A stretch of DNA of 64,000 nt from Streptomyces spongiae. Lineage in GTDB: Bacteria > Actinomycetota > Actinomycetes > Streptomycetales > Streptomycetaceae. The translations under genes and the position numbers were made by a program. The DNA lies in assembly GCF_009377185.1 (NCBI RefSeq), contig NZ_VJZC01000002.1:1-64000 (forward strand), given 5' to 3'. This document shows positions 26,462 to 35,950 of the stretch, one piece after another (the first letter of the stretch is position 1; every line of letters begins with the position of its first letter). Under the pieces are notes generated by a model that searched no databases, was not told the DNA's origin, and was given only the letters and a program-made list of their open reading frames with translations.

Positions 26462-29400
26462 CCACGGAACGGAACACCACGGCGGCCCTTCTCGACGAGG
26501 GGGCCGTCCTGCTTCCCGGCAGCACGGACGGCGATGACGCGGACGTCCTCACTGCCCGCACCTACACCCATCCGGCGCTCGACGGCCGGCCCGTGGTGCG
26601 CCTCGTACCGGGCACCCTCGGTGAGGCCGAGGACCTGGTCATGGAGTTCCTCGGCCTCACCCGCCCGGCAGACGTCCCCGAGGTCGGTCAGGTCCGCCGC
26701 GAGACGCTCGGCTTTCCCGCCTGGCCGCTGGTCCACGACCCCGCCAACGGGCATCACGCGCTCGCCCTGGTCAAGGACATCGAACGGCTCGCCAGGCTGG
26801 CGGGACCGCGCCCCGGTGCGGCCAAGGACGGCTTCGAGTCCCTCGGCGAGCGCCTCAGCGCTGCCGTCCCGCACTTCCTGCCGACCTACTACGAGGAGGT
26901 CGCCCGGATCTGGATCCGGCACGACAACACCACGTACGCGGCGATGTTCTTCGGCAGGGCACGGGCCGCCGAGCGCGCCCACGCACTGGACGTCGACGAG
27001 GAGCGGCAGCGCGCGGTCTTCCTGGAGTTCGCCTTCGCCGGTGCCCTGCCCGTCAAGGCTCTCAAGGAATACGGCCGTGACCTCATCGAACGGCTGGGCC
27101 CTGCCGAGGCATGGTCGCGGTTCAGCCGGCTCATCGTCGAGCGCTGCGAGGCCGGCTTACCGCCCTACGCCTCCCTGCCGAAGGACGCCCGCGCCCTGAT
27201 CAAGGCCGCCGGACTCGATCGCGCCGAGGCGGAGCGGTCCCTCGTCGCCGACCTGCTCGCCTCCCCGACCGTGGTCCGGGCGCCCGCCTCGTTCTGGACC
27301 GACTATCGCGCCACCCTCGTCGACCTCGGCCGCCACGATCCGGCGGTCCGGGCCCGGCTGCTGGAGTTCCTGCCGCTGGGCATCGGGGACGACATCGCCT
27401 CCGGCGAGAGCTGGCTGAAGCTGCTCGCCGACTCCGGAGCCGAGGCCCTGCTGACCGGCGCACCGGCCAGTGGGGCGGTGGTTTCTGAGGTGGGTTCCTT
27501 GGCCGACTCTCCGGCCGATGCCTTGGCGGATTCCGCGGTGGGTGTGTCGGCCGATTCTGCGGCCGGTGTCTCGGGCGGCTCCCCAACCGATACCCCGACC
27601 GGACATCCGCACACCGGCGGCATCACCCCGGCGGACTGGCTGAGCCGTTGGGAGCGGCACCGTCATCGCGGCAAGGCCCCCGACGACTCCTCGGCCACCC
27701 TCGCCCTGGTCCAACGCATGGTGCCCCGGCTGCTCGTCGACGCCCGGCCGGTCGACCTCTTCATCCCGCAACGTGGCTACGGCCCCGACGTCACCGTCGA
27801 CATCGACCTGCTCGACCTCTGCCTGACCGCCGGCGTCCCGCTGACCGTCCCGTGCGGCGACACCACCATCGGCCTGCCCCTGGACCGTTGGCTGCAGGAA
27901 CCACGCACCGGCGCCCGCGACCTGGCCGCGGTCGCCACCGACCGGCGTTTCCGGCCGATGCTGTACGACGCCCTCGGATCGGCGGACCTCTCCAGGCTCA
28001 CGCCGTCGGCCCTGGACACCCTCGCCGACCACCCGGTGCTGCGTCCGCTCCTGCACGACGTGCTCGCCGACCGGGCCGCGGAGTTCGTCGGGGCCGTCGG
28101 GCTTCCCGGCTCCCGCGCCGCGCTGGGAACACTGCAGCGGTTCCGCAAGGTCCCCGCCCGGGTCGATCCCGACGCCTTCGAGGCGGTCGCCGCGCACGAC
28201 CTGGCCCAGCTGCTTCTGCGCACCCTGCGCACCGGAATATTCGACGAACTCGGCTGGCCCGCCCTGGAGGAGGCGCTCGACCGGATCGGCGAGGTCGACA
28301 CGTCCACGACCTGGTTCGTCGTCCAGGAGGCGTGGCCCGCCCTCATCCTGGCCCGCGAGGGCAAGGCGGTCGTGGTCGGGCCCGACCGGATACTGCTGGA
28401 GCACGATCTGCGGATACCGGTGGAGGGCCGGCTTGTGCGTCCGGGTTTCCGGTGGGCCGACGGTGAACTCCTCGTCAACTGGGAGTCCTACCGGGCGAAC
28501 ACCTACTGGTCCGGCCGTCCCGATCATGCCTTCGCCCTCCAAGGCGAGCAGCTTTTCGGGACCAGGCTCAAGTTCGAGCCGAAGATCCCGTCTCTGCCCT
28601 TGCCCGGCGGTGGTCGGGCCACCGGCGGCGGCACTCTGCGTGCCGGTGACCACGCGGTGCCCACCAGCCGCCCGCTCCTGGGCGACGGCACGGGCTACTG
28701 GGCACTGGTCCGGAACGACGACGAGACGTACTGGGTGGAGCACGACCCACTCACCGGCGCCGACGGCGGGCCCTCGCTGCCGGCGTTCCTACGCTCCGGA
28801 ACCGGCGACGCCGATGACGCAGGCGACGCAGGCGACGCAGATGGCGCCGAAGACACCGGCGACGGTACGACGCTGCTGCCCGAGCGCTGCCAACTGCTGC
28901 CGCTGCTGCCCGGCCTCGAGAACACCCCGTTCGGCACCGACGGCAGGATCCTCGGACGCAGGGTCCACAGGTCCGGCACGGGCGCGCAGGCCGTCATCAC
29001 CGTCGGTACCCCCGACGGCCGTACCACCTCACTGCCGTCCGGCACCGGGAGCGTACCGCTGGGCACCCTGCGGCTCCCGGGCGGCTCCGGACCCGTGGCG
29101 GGCCAGAAACACCCCCGCTCGGTCACCCTGTACTCGGCCGACAGCGGGCCGATCGGGGACCTCGGGACGGTCACCATCGAGGAGCCGGGAGGTGAGTTCG
29201 CCGCCGGCACCCGGTTCGTGCCGCCGGTGCCGTTCTGGCACGTACTGGTCCCCCGCGACGAGCGCGGATCGCTGGCGCTGCGCGCCCTCACCACGGAAAG
29301 TGCCGCGACCCTGCTGAGCGCGACCACCGAGGCACTGGCCGCGCAGCGCGCCGAGGCGGCCACCGCCGAGGCCCGGTCGCTGCGGTACACCGGCCCCACT

Positions 29401-31596
29401 CCGGACGAAGTCGCGCAGAGCGCCGTGGCCCGCTGTCTGCCCGACGTCACCCACCCCTCGCTGCTCGCTGGGGTGGCCTCGATCGTGCGTGCCTTCAGCG
29501 CCCACGCGGCGGACACCGCGGAGTTCGTCGCCGCCCGACAGCCACAGGAGGCACCGCCCCGGCATCTCAAGGGCATGTATCCCGACTACGAACCGGAGCA
29601 CGGGTCCGACCCGGCGATCTGCCACGCCCTCGTCAACATCGCGGCGAAGAGGACGTACGGGTGGCACGCCTTCGAGGGGAAATGGACCGTCCTGCGGCAC
29701 ATCCGAGCGGTCAACCACGTCCTGTCCGCGAAGCCCGCCGACGGCATCGCCCTGCCCGAACCGGAGGTGCTCGCGCATCTCATCGACGGCTGGACCAGTG
29801 ACGCGCGGACCGTTCCCGGAGTCGTCCCTCCGTGGTTGGGGGCCCTGGACACGACGGCGCCCCTGGCCTGGCGCGCCACGGCCCCCGGCATCGGGCCCGA
29901 ACGCAGGGAGGCACTGCTGCTGCTCCTCGACGCGATCACCGAAGGGCCGCTGGCCGATCCCGGGAGCCCGCTGCGCGAGGTCGTGCTCCGCGAGCCCAGG
30001 GCGGGTTCCGGAGAGCGGGCCGGGCAGGTCCTGCGCCACGGCGACCGCACGGTGGTGATCCAGCGCGAGGTGGGCCGGGACGACCGTGAGATGCAGTGGC
30101 TCGCCCTCGACCACGACCCGTCCGGCGAGTTCGGCGCGGTGGCCCACTTCACCGTGCACAAGGAGCGCCGCCGCACCCCCGGCCTCCCGGCAAGCCGGAT
30201 CACCGCGTTGACCGGACTCGTCCGCGAGCGGGGCCCGGTTCCCTGGCGGCCCCAGGCCGTCGGCGAACTGGTCGCCGCCACCGGCGGCGGCCTCGGCCCC
30301 GCCCAGGCCGCGCTGCTGCTGGGCGGTCTGCCGTCGGAGACGGCCATCACCCCGCAACTGACCGCCATCGGTCTGACCTTCCGCCAGGCGGAGCTCGGCG
30401 AAGAGCTGCTCAACTCCCTCGGGGACGACCACACGTTGGCACTGCTCACCGCCCTGCTGCCCGAAGACGCCGAACGGCTGTGGAGGGACGGCCCCGACCT
30501 CGCCGCTGCCGCCCGCTGCTGGTCCGACACCTTCGGCGACCTCGTCCGCGTGCCCGAGGAACTCGCGGACAGGGTCCGCGGGGAAATCGTCGACGGCCTG
30601 CTCAACCCGTCCCGCACCGCCTGGCTGCACCGCACCACCACCCTGCGGGTGGCGGACGGCGAACTCGTCGCCGACGACCCCTCCGCGATACCCCACCGGC
30701 ACGTGTGCAACAGGGCGGCGAAGGATCTGGCCGTCCTCGCCTACAACCTGCCCCACGGCCATCCGGTGCGGCCGGTGCTGGCCGCCGGTCTGGAGGCACT
30801 GCGCCACCGGCTGTCGGATCCCGACCTGCTGCTCGACCTCATCGGTGTCCGGGTGCGCGGTCTGATCCGCGAGGCCCACGGTATGCCCGAGACCGGCGGT
30901 GCCGGGCCGGACGGTCTGACCCGGGTCGGCGAGGCCATCGTGCTGTACACCGCACGCTTCGGTGAGGAGAAGGCAGTCCTGCGCCCCGCCGGCCTCACCG
31001 GCGCCGACGACCCGGTCCTCGAACTGCTCGAATCAGGCGGCGACCAGGACCGCTTTGCGACGAAGGGGATACGCGCCGTCCTCGGCGACGACCTGGCAGG
31101 CGCCGTGGCAGTCGGCCACGGACCGGGCACACCGCACGGCTGGGCACAGGACCCCACTCTGTCCGCGCCGGACCTGGTCACCGAGGTCGCCTCGGTCCTC
31201 GGGCTCGGCGCCGACGCGGCCGCCCACTACCTCCAGTTGCTCGCCCTCCCCGACCCGACCGACCGCAACTGCGTCCGCTGGACCGGCTGGAAGCCGGCCC
31301 GGATGAAGCAGGCCCGCGCCGAACTCGCCGCCACCGACCTGGTGGTCGAGGCCAAGCGCCCCCGCGCCGGACGCGGCCTCTTCCTCCCCGGCGCATGGCT
31401 CGGCTTCACGAGCGGCTCACTGCCCGTCGAGGCATGGAAGCGACAGCTCTACCCGATCACCGACTACGAACCGGCCGTACCCATGACGTCGGTGGCGGAC
31501 CTCTTCGCCCGCGCCTGGACCCGGGTCCGCGACGGCGACGCCCCCGCGTTCGAGGAACTCACCACCCGCGCCCCCGGGAAGGGCCATAGCCGATGA
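26458..31596 (+). CDS. 1712-aa protein of unknown function, partner of the DUF4132 protein
   Basis: Soluble, mostly alpha-helical, with no signal peptide, no membrane segment and no NTP-binding motif that I can see. A low-complexity Ala/Asp/Ser linker (about 345-380) splits an N-terminal helical third from the rest; an Asp-rich stretch lies near 785. The C-terminal end (LVTEVASVLGLGADAAAHYLQLLALPDPTDRNC, then WTGWKPARMKQARAELAATDLV) looks like a helical protein-interaction domain. Codon 234 is TTA (27157-27159). The ATGA overlap with the DUF4132 gene implies a two-protein system. I do not recognise the family. Confidence 0.75.
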   Translation: MTTERNTTAALLDEGAVLLPGSTDGDDADVLTARTYTHPALDGRPVVRLVPGTLGEAEDLVMEFLGLTRPADVPEVGQVRRETLGFPAWPLVHDPANGHHALALVKDIERLARLAGPRPGAAKDGFESLGERLSAAVPHFLPTYYEEVARIWIRHDNTTYAAMFFGRARAAERAHALDVDEERQRAVFLEFAFAGALPVKALKEYGRDLIERLGPAEAWSRFSRLIVERCEAGLPPYASLPKDARALIKAAGLDRAEAERSLVADLLASPTVVRAPASFWTDYRATLVDLGRHDPAVRARLLEFLPLGIGDDIASGESWLKLLADSGAEALLTGAPASGAVVSEVGSLADSPADALADSAVGVSADSAAGVSGGSPTDTPTGHPHTGGITPADWLSRWERHRHRGKAPDDSSATLALVQRMVPRLLVDARPVDLFIPQRGYGPDVTVDIDLLDLCLTAGVPLTVPCGDTTIGLPLDRWLQEPRTGARDLAAVATDRRFRPMLYDALGSADLSRLTPSALDTLADHPVLRPLLHDVLADRAAEFVGAVGLPGSRAALGTLQRFRKVPARVDPDAFEAVAAHDLAQLLLRTLRTGIFDELGWPALEEALDRIGEVDTSTTWFVVQEAWPALILAREGKAVVVGPDRILLEHDLRIPVEGRLVRPGFRWADGELLVNWESYRANTYWSGRPDHAFALQGEQLFGTRLKFEPKIPSLPLPGGGRATGGGTLRAGDHAVPTSRPLLGDGTGYWALVRNDDETYWVEHDPLTGADGGPSLPAFLRSGTGDADDAGDAGDADGAEDTGDGTTLLPERCQLLPLLPGLENTPFGTDGRILGRRVHRSGTGAQAVITVGTPDGRTTSLPSGTGSVPLGTLRLPGGSGPVAGQKHPRSVTLYSADSGPIGDLGTVTIEEPGGEFAAGTRFVPPVPFWHVLVPRDERGSLALRALTTESAATLLSATTEALAAQRAEAATAEARSLRYTGPTPDEVAQSAVARCLPDVTHPSLLAGVASIVRAFSAHAADTAEFVAARQPQEAPPRHLKGMYPDYEPEHGSDPAICHALVNIAAKRTYGWHAFEGKWTVLRHIRAVNHVLSAKPADGIALPEPEVLAHLIDGWTSDARTVPGVVPPWLGALDTTAPLAWRATAPGIGPERREALLLLLDAITEGPLADPGSPLREVVLREPRAGSGERAGQVLRHGDRTVVIQREVGRDDREMQWLALDHDPSGEFGAVAHFTVHKERRRTPGLPASRITALTGLVRERGPVPWRPQAVGELVAATGGGLGPAQAALLLGGLPSETAITPQLTAIGLTFRQAELGEELLNSLGDDHTLALLTALLPEDAERLWRDGPDLAAAARCWSDTFGDLVRVPEELADRVRGEIVDGLLNPSRTAWLHRTTTLRVADGELVADDPSAIPHRHVCNRAAKDLAVLAYNLPHGHPVRPVLAAGLEALRHRLSDPDLLLDLIGVRVRGLIREAHGMPETGGAGPDGLTRVGEAIVLYTARFGEEKAVLRPAGLTGADDPVLELLESGGDQDRFATKGIRAVLGDDLAGAVAVGHGPGTPHGWAQDPTLSAPDLVTEVASVLGLGADAAAHYLQLLALPDPTDRNCVRWTGWKPARMKQARAELAATDLVVEAKRPRAGRGLFLPGAWLGFTSGSLPVEAWKRQLYPITDYEPAVPMTSVADLFARAWTRVRDGDAPAFEELTTRAPGKGHSR

Positions 31597-31602
31597 GCTC
31601 CG

Positions 31603-31621
31603 CACCGGACCGGAGCCGGTG
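31603..31621. terminator. possible hairpin between convergent genes
   Basis: CACCGG (31603-31608) and CCGGTG (31616-31621) form a 6-bp GC-only stem in the 36-bp gap between two convergent stop codons. There is no T tract, so it is only a weak terminator candidate. Confidence 0.35.
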
Positions 31622-31632
31622 TGGGCGACACG

Positions 31633-31920
31633 TCAGATACGGACGGTCATCTCCACCGTCACGTCGTCACCCGCCGAGAGCCCCTGCGGCTTGCGTACGG
31701 CGGCCTTGAGCGGCAGGAGGTAGACGCCGTCCTTGGGGAAGAGCGACGTCTCGAAGACGACCTCGCCGATCCTGGCTTCGACGGGGATCACTCCCCAGCC
31801 GTACGTGACCATCGTGGCCACCTCGCGGATGTCGGCGGATTCCATGTCCGGTACGGGGACGAAGTAGTACGGGGCCGGTCCGCGCCATTCGATCACCTTG
31901 CCGGTGAAAGCGAGCTCCAT
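31633..31920 (-). CDS. DUF1905 domain protein
   Basis: 95 aa from the ATG at 31920, which has GAGG 7 nt upstream; a GTG 21 nt earlier is possible. The pattern FTGKVIEWRGPAPYYFVPVP, GWGVIPVEARIG, FPKDGVYLLPLKAAVRKPQGL and GDDVTVEM is the whole DUF1905 barrel. The family has no defined function and often sits alone or fused to YdeI-like domains. It ends convergently against the 1712-aa gene and lies downstream of the Fis-type regulator on the same strand. Confidence 0.85.
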   Translation of the reverse strand: MELAFTGKVIEWRGPAPYYFVPVPDMESADIREVATMVTYGWGVIPVEARIGEVVFETSLFPKDGVYLLPLKAAVRKPQGLSAGDDVTVEMTVRI

Positions 31921-31974
31921 GAGGTCAGCCTCGTTCGGCACAGCCCGTGGTGTCCAGCTGTTCCCGCCAGGCGT

Positions 31975-33840
31975 TCAGTCCCGGTACCCCCGCAGCTTCC
32001 GGTACAGCGTGGCGCGGGCGATGCCCAGGGCCGCCGCGGCGCGGGCCTTGTTGCCGCCATGGAGACGGAGGGCCTCCAGGATGGTGGTGCGCTCGGCATG
32101 CTCCATCGGACTGAGAGGCCGGGTCGCGGGCCCCTCCCGCACGGGGTCCGGCAGCTCGGTGCGCCGGACGGGACCCGTCGCGCGGCGGGTCTCGGCCAAC
32201 GCCCGTACGAGGTGGGTGAGTTCGGTGACGTTTCCGGGCCACGGATGCTGCTCCAGGGCGCGCAGCGCGTCCAGTGTCCAGGTGAGCGGTGGCTGTCCCG
32301 GCGCGGGCCGGGGAGGCAGGGCGGGCAGCAACTCCCTTATGTCCTCCGGTCGTTCGCGCAGAGCGGGGAGGGTGACCGAGCGGGCGGCCAGGGTGTCCAG
32401 GAGCCGTTGGAGACACGGGCCCGGAGGTGCTCCGGGGGTGTAGGTGACCAGCAGGGGTACGCCCGGACGCGTGTCGAGCAGCGAGTTGAGGGCCGCCACG
32501 TCGGGCTGCGCGAGACGCTCGACATGCCGGATGAGGAGGGGGTGGCCGTCCGCCAACCCGCCGATCTCGGCGCCGAGTTCACCTTCCGCCGCGTCGACGA
32601 CCAACGGCCTCGCGGCCAACTCCCGTGCGAGCGAGGTCTTCCCGGTGCCGCGCTCGCCGACGAGCAGCAGGGGCTCCGGGGTCAGCGCCAACTCCGTCGC
32701 CCGGCCGACCGCGTGTCGCCAGGGCACCGACCGCCCGGCCAGCGCCACGGCGGTTCGCCCGGCCGAGGCCACGGGCACCCGCCCCACCGGCTCCAGCACG
32801 GCGACCGCACCGATGACGGAGCCCAGGTGCGGGACGAGGGCGACGGTCGCGGAACAGTCCGCGCCGTCGGGGAGCTCAACGCGGTACGAGGACGAGGACG
32901 AGGACGCCGAGCCGGCCACCGCAGCCGAGTCGTTGTCCTTGCCGGGCGCGGTACCCGCACCTGTACCCGATGCCGCCTCTTCCGCGGGCCTCGCAGCAGT
33001 ACCCGAATCGCCCTCGAATTCCCTCCGCGCCTCGCTGCGGCCCCCGTCCCGCAGCAACGCGACCGTGGTCCGCTCCAGAGCCTCCAGCCCCTCCGGTGAC
33101 AACAACTGCCCCGCGGCCTCGCTGACGAGGCGGTTGCGTCCGTCGAGGGCGACGACCGCGTGCCCGTGCTCGCGTACCGCCCGGAGGTACGCGTCCAGCA
33201 GCACACGTTCCGCTGCCCGCGACCGGGCGAGGAGTTCCGCCTCGACGGCGCTCGCCGCGGCCTCGGCGAGCGGGGCCCCCGGATGCGGAGTGCACTCGGT
33301 GCGGAGCTCCGAGGCCACCGTCACCGTGCCCAGCGTCTGTCCGGTCTCGGGCGCCAGCACGGGCACACTGACGGCGGAGACGTCCTGCCACAGATCGAGG
33401 AAGTGCTCCGGGCCGTGCACCTCGGCGCGGCGGCGGGTGTGCAGCGCGAGGGCCGCGCTGTTGTGGCCGACCTCCTGTTCGGAGAGGTCACGGCAGCGCG
33501 CGTCGTCCGCGGCGCAGCCGGCGGCCCACAGCACCCGCAGCCGCTCGTCGGTGAGCACGAGCGCCCCCTGCCCGGTACCGAGGGCCGGGGCGATCCGTTC
33601 GAGCACCGGCCGGGCCGCGGTGAGGAGGGCGGACTCGGCCGGTCGTGCAGGAGGCCGTGGCGCCTCCGGTGCCGAGTCGGTCACGTCGTGCCGCACACCG
33701 AAGAACCGGGCGCGCTTCCACGCGGCGGCGACGTCCGCCGGTACGTCGTCCGGCAGCTCATGCCCCGTCAGGAACAGCTCGCGGGCCCTGCGCAGCGCAG
33801 CGAGGCCGGGGCGGACGGAGGGGTGCTCTGTGGTGGTCAC
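31975..33840 (-). CDS. AcoR-like Fis-family regulator without sigma-54 contact motif
   Basis: 621 aa from a GTG start. A GAF-like sensor (about 75-190; LVLTDERLRVLWAAGC, then VGHNSAALALHTRR) is followed by a PAS-like segment and an Ala/Ser/Asp-rich linker. Next come a reduced AAA+ region with P-loop GERGTGKTS and PALRERPEDIRELLP, and a C-terminal Fis helix-turn-helix (GNKARAAAALGIARATLYRKLRG). The GAFTGA loop is absent, as expected in actinobacteria lacking sigma-54. It is divergent from the hydroxyquinol operon and is its likely regulator. The start is uncertain. Confidence 0.85.
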   Translation of the reverse strand: MTTTEHPSVRPGLAALRRARELFLTGHELPDDVPADVAAAWKRARFFGVRHDVTDSAPEAPRPPARPAESALLTAARPVLERIAPALGTGQGALVLTDERLRVLWAAGCAADDARCRDLSEQEVGHNSAALALHTRRRAEVHGPEHFLDLWQDVSAVSVPVLAPETGQTLGTVTVASELRTECTPHPGAPLAEAAASAVEAELLARSRAAERVLLDAYLRAVREHGHAVVALDGRNRLVSEAAGQLLSPEGLEALERTTVALLRDGGRSEARREFEGDSGTAARPAEEAASGTGAGTAPGKDNDSAAVAGSASSSSSSYRVELPDGADCSATVALVPHLGSVIGAVAVLEPVGRVPVASAGRTAVALAGRSVPWRHAVGRATELALTPEPLLLVGERGTGKTSLARELAARPLVVDAAEGELGAEIGGLADGHPLLIRHVERLAQPDVAALNSLLDTRPGVPLLVTYTPGAPPGPCLQRLLDTLAARSVTLPALRERPEDIRELLPALPPRPAPGQPPLTWTLDALRALEQHPWPGNVTELTHLVRALAETRRATGPVRRTELPDPVREGPATRPLSPMEHAERTTILEALRLHGGNKARAAAALGIARATLYRKLRGYRD

Positions 33841-33992
33841 AACGCCACTCACCGTACCGGGTGCGGTTGAATCAGCAACAACCGCCCGCGCGGCCCCGCG
33901 CTCACCCTCGTGAACAAAAACCTCCACCGCCGCGTACCCATGCGTACCCAGTACGTGCGCCATCGCGTCCCTGCGCACACCCTGTCTCCCAC

Positions 33993-34009
33993 TGTCTCTA
34001 ATTGAGACA
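33993..34009. promoter_or_regulatory. TGTCTC-N5-GAGACA palindrome (candidate regulator site)
   Basis: Perfect 6-bp arms TGTCTC (33993-33998) and GAGACA (34004-34009) flank TAATT. An extra half-site CTGTCTC lies 11 bp upstream. The palindrome is in the gap between the Fis-type regulator and the monooxygenase gene, about 90 bp before the latter's start, where an activator of a divergent operon would bind. Confidence 0.5.
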
Positions 34010-34097
34010 CCCACGCTCCCACGCACCGCTCCATGATCTTGAACGGTCGGCCCTGTTCTCATTCCGGCCCCTGTTCTCATTCCCTGGAGCGTTTCCC

Positions 34098-35864
34098 GTG
34101 CACACCGTCGAGCCCGATGTCGTGACCGACGTACTGATCGTCGGCAGTGGCCCCGCGGGCGCGTCCGCCGCACTCGCGCTGAGCACCTACGGCGTCCCGA
34201 ACATCGTCGTCACCCGCTACGCGAGCCTCGCCGACACGCCCCGGGCCCACATCACCAACCAGCGCACCATGGAGGTGCTGCGCGACCTCGGCGTGGAGGA
34301 CGAGGTCGTCGCGAAGGCCACGCCGCAGCACTTGATGGGCAACACGACCTTCTGCACCAGCCTCGCCGGTGAGGAGCTCGGCCGGGTCCGCTCCTGGGGC
34401 AACGACCCCCTCGTGCAGGCCGCGCACGACCTGGCCAGCCCCACCCGTATGTGCGACATGCCCCAGCACCTCATGGAGCCCGTGCTCGTCGACGCGGCGG
34501 TGGCGCGCGGCACGAACCTGCGCTTCAGCACGGTCTACAAGTGCTTCGTCCAGGACTCCGACGGGGTGACGGTCACCGTCGAGGACCGGCTGCGCGGCGA
34601 CGAGTACACCATCCGCGCCAAGTACCTCATCGGCGCCGACGGCGGTCGCTCGCAGGTCGCCGAGGACGCCGGGCTGCCGATGGGCGGCCAGATGGGCGTG
34701 GCCGGCAGCATCAACATCGTCTTCGACGCGGACCTGAGCAAGTACACCGCTCACCGGCCGTCCACCCTCTACTGGGTGCTCGCCCCCGGCGCCACCGTCG
34801 GCGGCATCGGCGCCGGTCTGGTCCGGTGCGTGCGGCCCTGGAACGAGTGGCTGATCGTCTGGGGGTACGACGTCACCGCGGGCGCCCCCGACCTGACCAC
34901 CGAGTACGCCGAGTCCGTCGTCCGCCAGCTGGTCGGCGACGACGAGATCCCGGTGACCGTCAAGTCGTCCTCGGCCTGGACCGTCAACGAGATGTACGCG
35001 GAGACCTACTCCGACGGCCGTGTCTTCTGCGCCGGCGACGCCACGCACCGTCACCCGCCGTCCAACGGCCTCGGCTCCAACACCTCCATCCAGGACTCCT
35101 ACAACCTGGCCTGGAAGCTCAAGCTCGTCCTCGACGGCACGGCGTCCCCGAAGCTCCTCGACTCCTACACCGCCGAGCGCGCCCCGATCGGCAGGCAGAT
35201 CGTCACCCGCGCCAACAAGTCCATCGGCGAGACCGCCCCGATCTTCGAGGCGCTCGACGGGCTCTCCCCGCAGACCCCCGAGCAGCTGTGGGCCAACATC
35301 GCCGCCCGCAAGGAGGACACCGAGGCGGCCGAGAAGCAGCGCGCGAAGCTGCGTGAGGCGATCGCGTTCAAGGTGTACGAGTTCAACGCGCACGGCGTCG
35401 ACCTCAACCAGCGGTATCCCGCGGAAGGCTCCGCCGCGATCGTCCCCGACGGCACCGACGACCCCGGTTTCGACCGCGACCCCGAGCTGTACCACCAGCC
35501 CACCTCCCGCCCCGGCGCCAAGCTCCCGCACGCCTGGATCACCTCCGGCACGCGCACCCTGTCCACGCTCGACACCGTCGGACAGGGCCGCTTCACCCTG
35601 GTCACCGGCATCGGCGGCGAAAGCTGGGCGCGGGCGGCCGCGGCCCAGGACCTGGAGATCGCCACCGTCGTCATCGGGCCCGGGCAGCAGTACGAGGACC
35701 CCTACGGCGACTGGGCCCGGCTCAGCGAGGTGGCCGACGGGGGAGCCCTGCTCGTACGGCCGGACGGGTACGTCGCCTTCCGGCACGCCACGGCGGCCGC
35801 GTCCACCGGGGACGCCGAGAGGTTGCTGACCGAGGCGGTGCGACGGATCCTCGGACATGCCTGA
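34098..35864 (+). CDS. FAD-dependent aromatic monooxygenase (TfdB/resorcinol hydroxylase-like)
   Basis: 588 aa. GTG start with GGAG 8 nt upstream; an upstream in-frame ATG would start inside the regulatory palindrome region. Group A flavoprotein monooxygenase motifs: GSGPAGASAA near the N-terminus, GADGGRSQVAEDAG in the middle (NADPH/FAD DG motif), and the FAD ribose motif CAGDATHRHPPSNGLGSN. A thioredoxin-like C-terminal domain is expected for its size. It would hydroxylate a phenol or resorcinol ring to hydroxyquinol, feeding the next two enzymes. Confidence 0.88.
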   Translation: MHTVEPDVVTDVLIVGSGPAGASAALALSTYGVPNIVVTRYASLADTPRAHITNQRTMEVLRDLGVEDEVVAKATPQHLMGNTTFCTSLAGEELGRVRSWGNDPLVQAAHDLASPTRMCDMPQHLMEPVLVDAAVARGTNLRFSTVYKCFVQDSDGVTVTVEDRLRGDEYTIRAKYLIGADGGRSQVAEDAGLPMGGQMGVAGSINIVFDADLSKYTAHRPSTLYWVLAPGATVGGIGAGLVRCVRPWNEWLIVWGYDVTAGAPDLTTEYAESVVRQLVGDDEIPVTVKSSSAWTVNEMYAETYSDGRVFCAGDATHRHPPSNGLGSNTSIQDSYNLAWKLKLVLDGTASPKLLDSYTAERAPIGRQIVTRANKSIGETAPIFEALDGLSPQTPEQLWANIAARKEDTEAAEKQRAKLREAIAFKVYEFNAHGVDLNQRYPAEGSAAIVPDGTDDPGFDRDPELYHQPTSRPGAKLPHAWITSGTRTLSTLDTVGQGRFTLVTGIGGESWARAAAAQDLEIATVVIGPGQQYEDPYGDWARLSEVADGGALLVRPDGYVAFRHATAAASTGDAERLLTEAVRRILGHA

Positions 35865-35950
35865 CGGGAACGGGCGGAGAGAATTGACGGGAACAGGCGG
35901 GAAGACCTGATGGGCAAAGGCGGGAAGACCCGCGGGACCAGGGGAGCCGC

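Noticed and set aside
31975..34173. Longer N-terminus for the Fis-type regulator reaching 34173
   Set aside because: It would run through the TGTCTC palindrome and overlap the start of the divergent monooxygenase gene; the extra residues show no domain.
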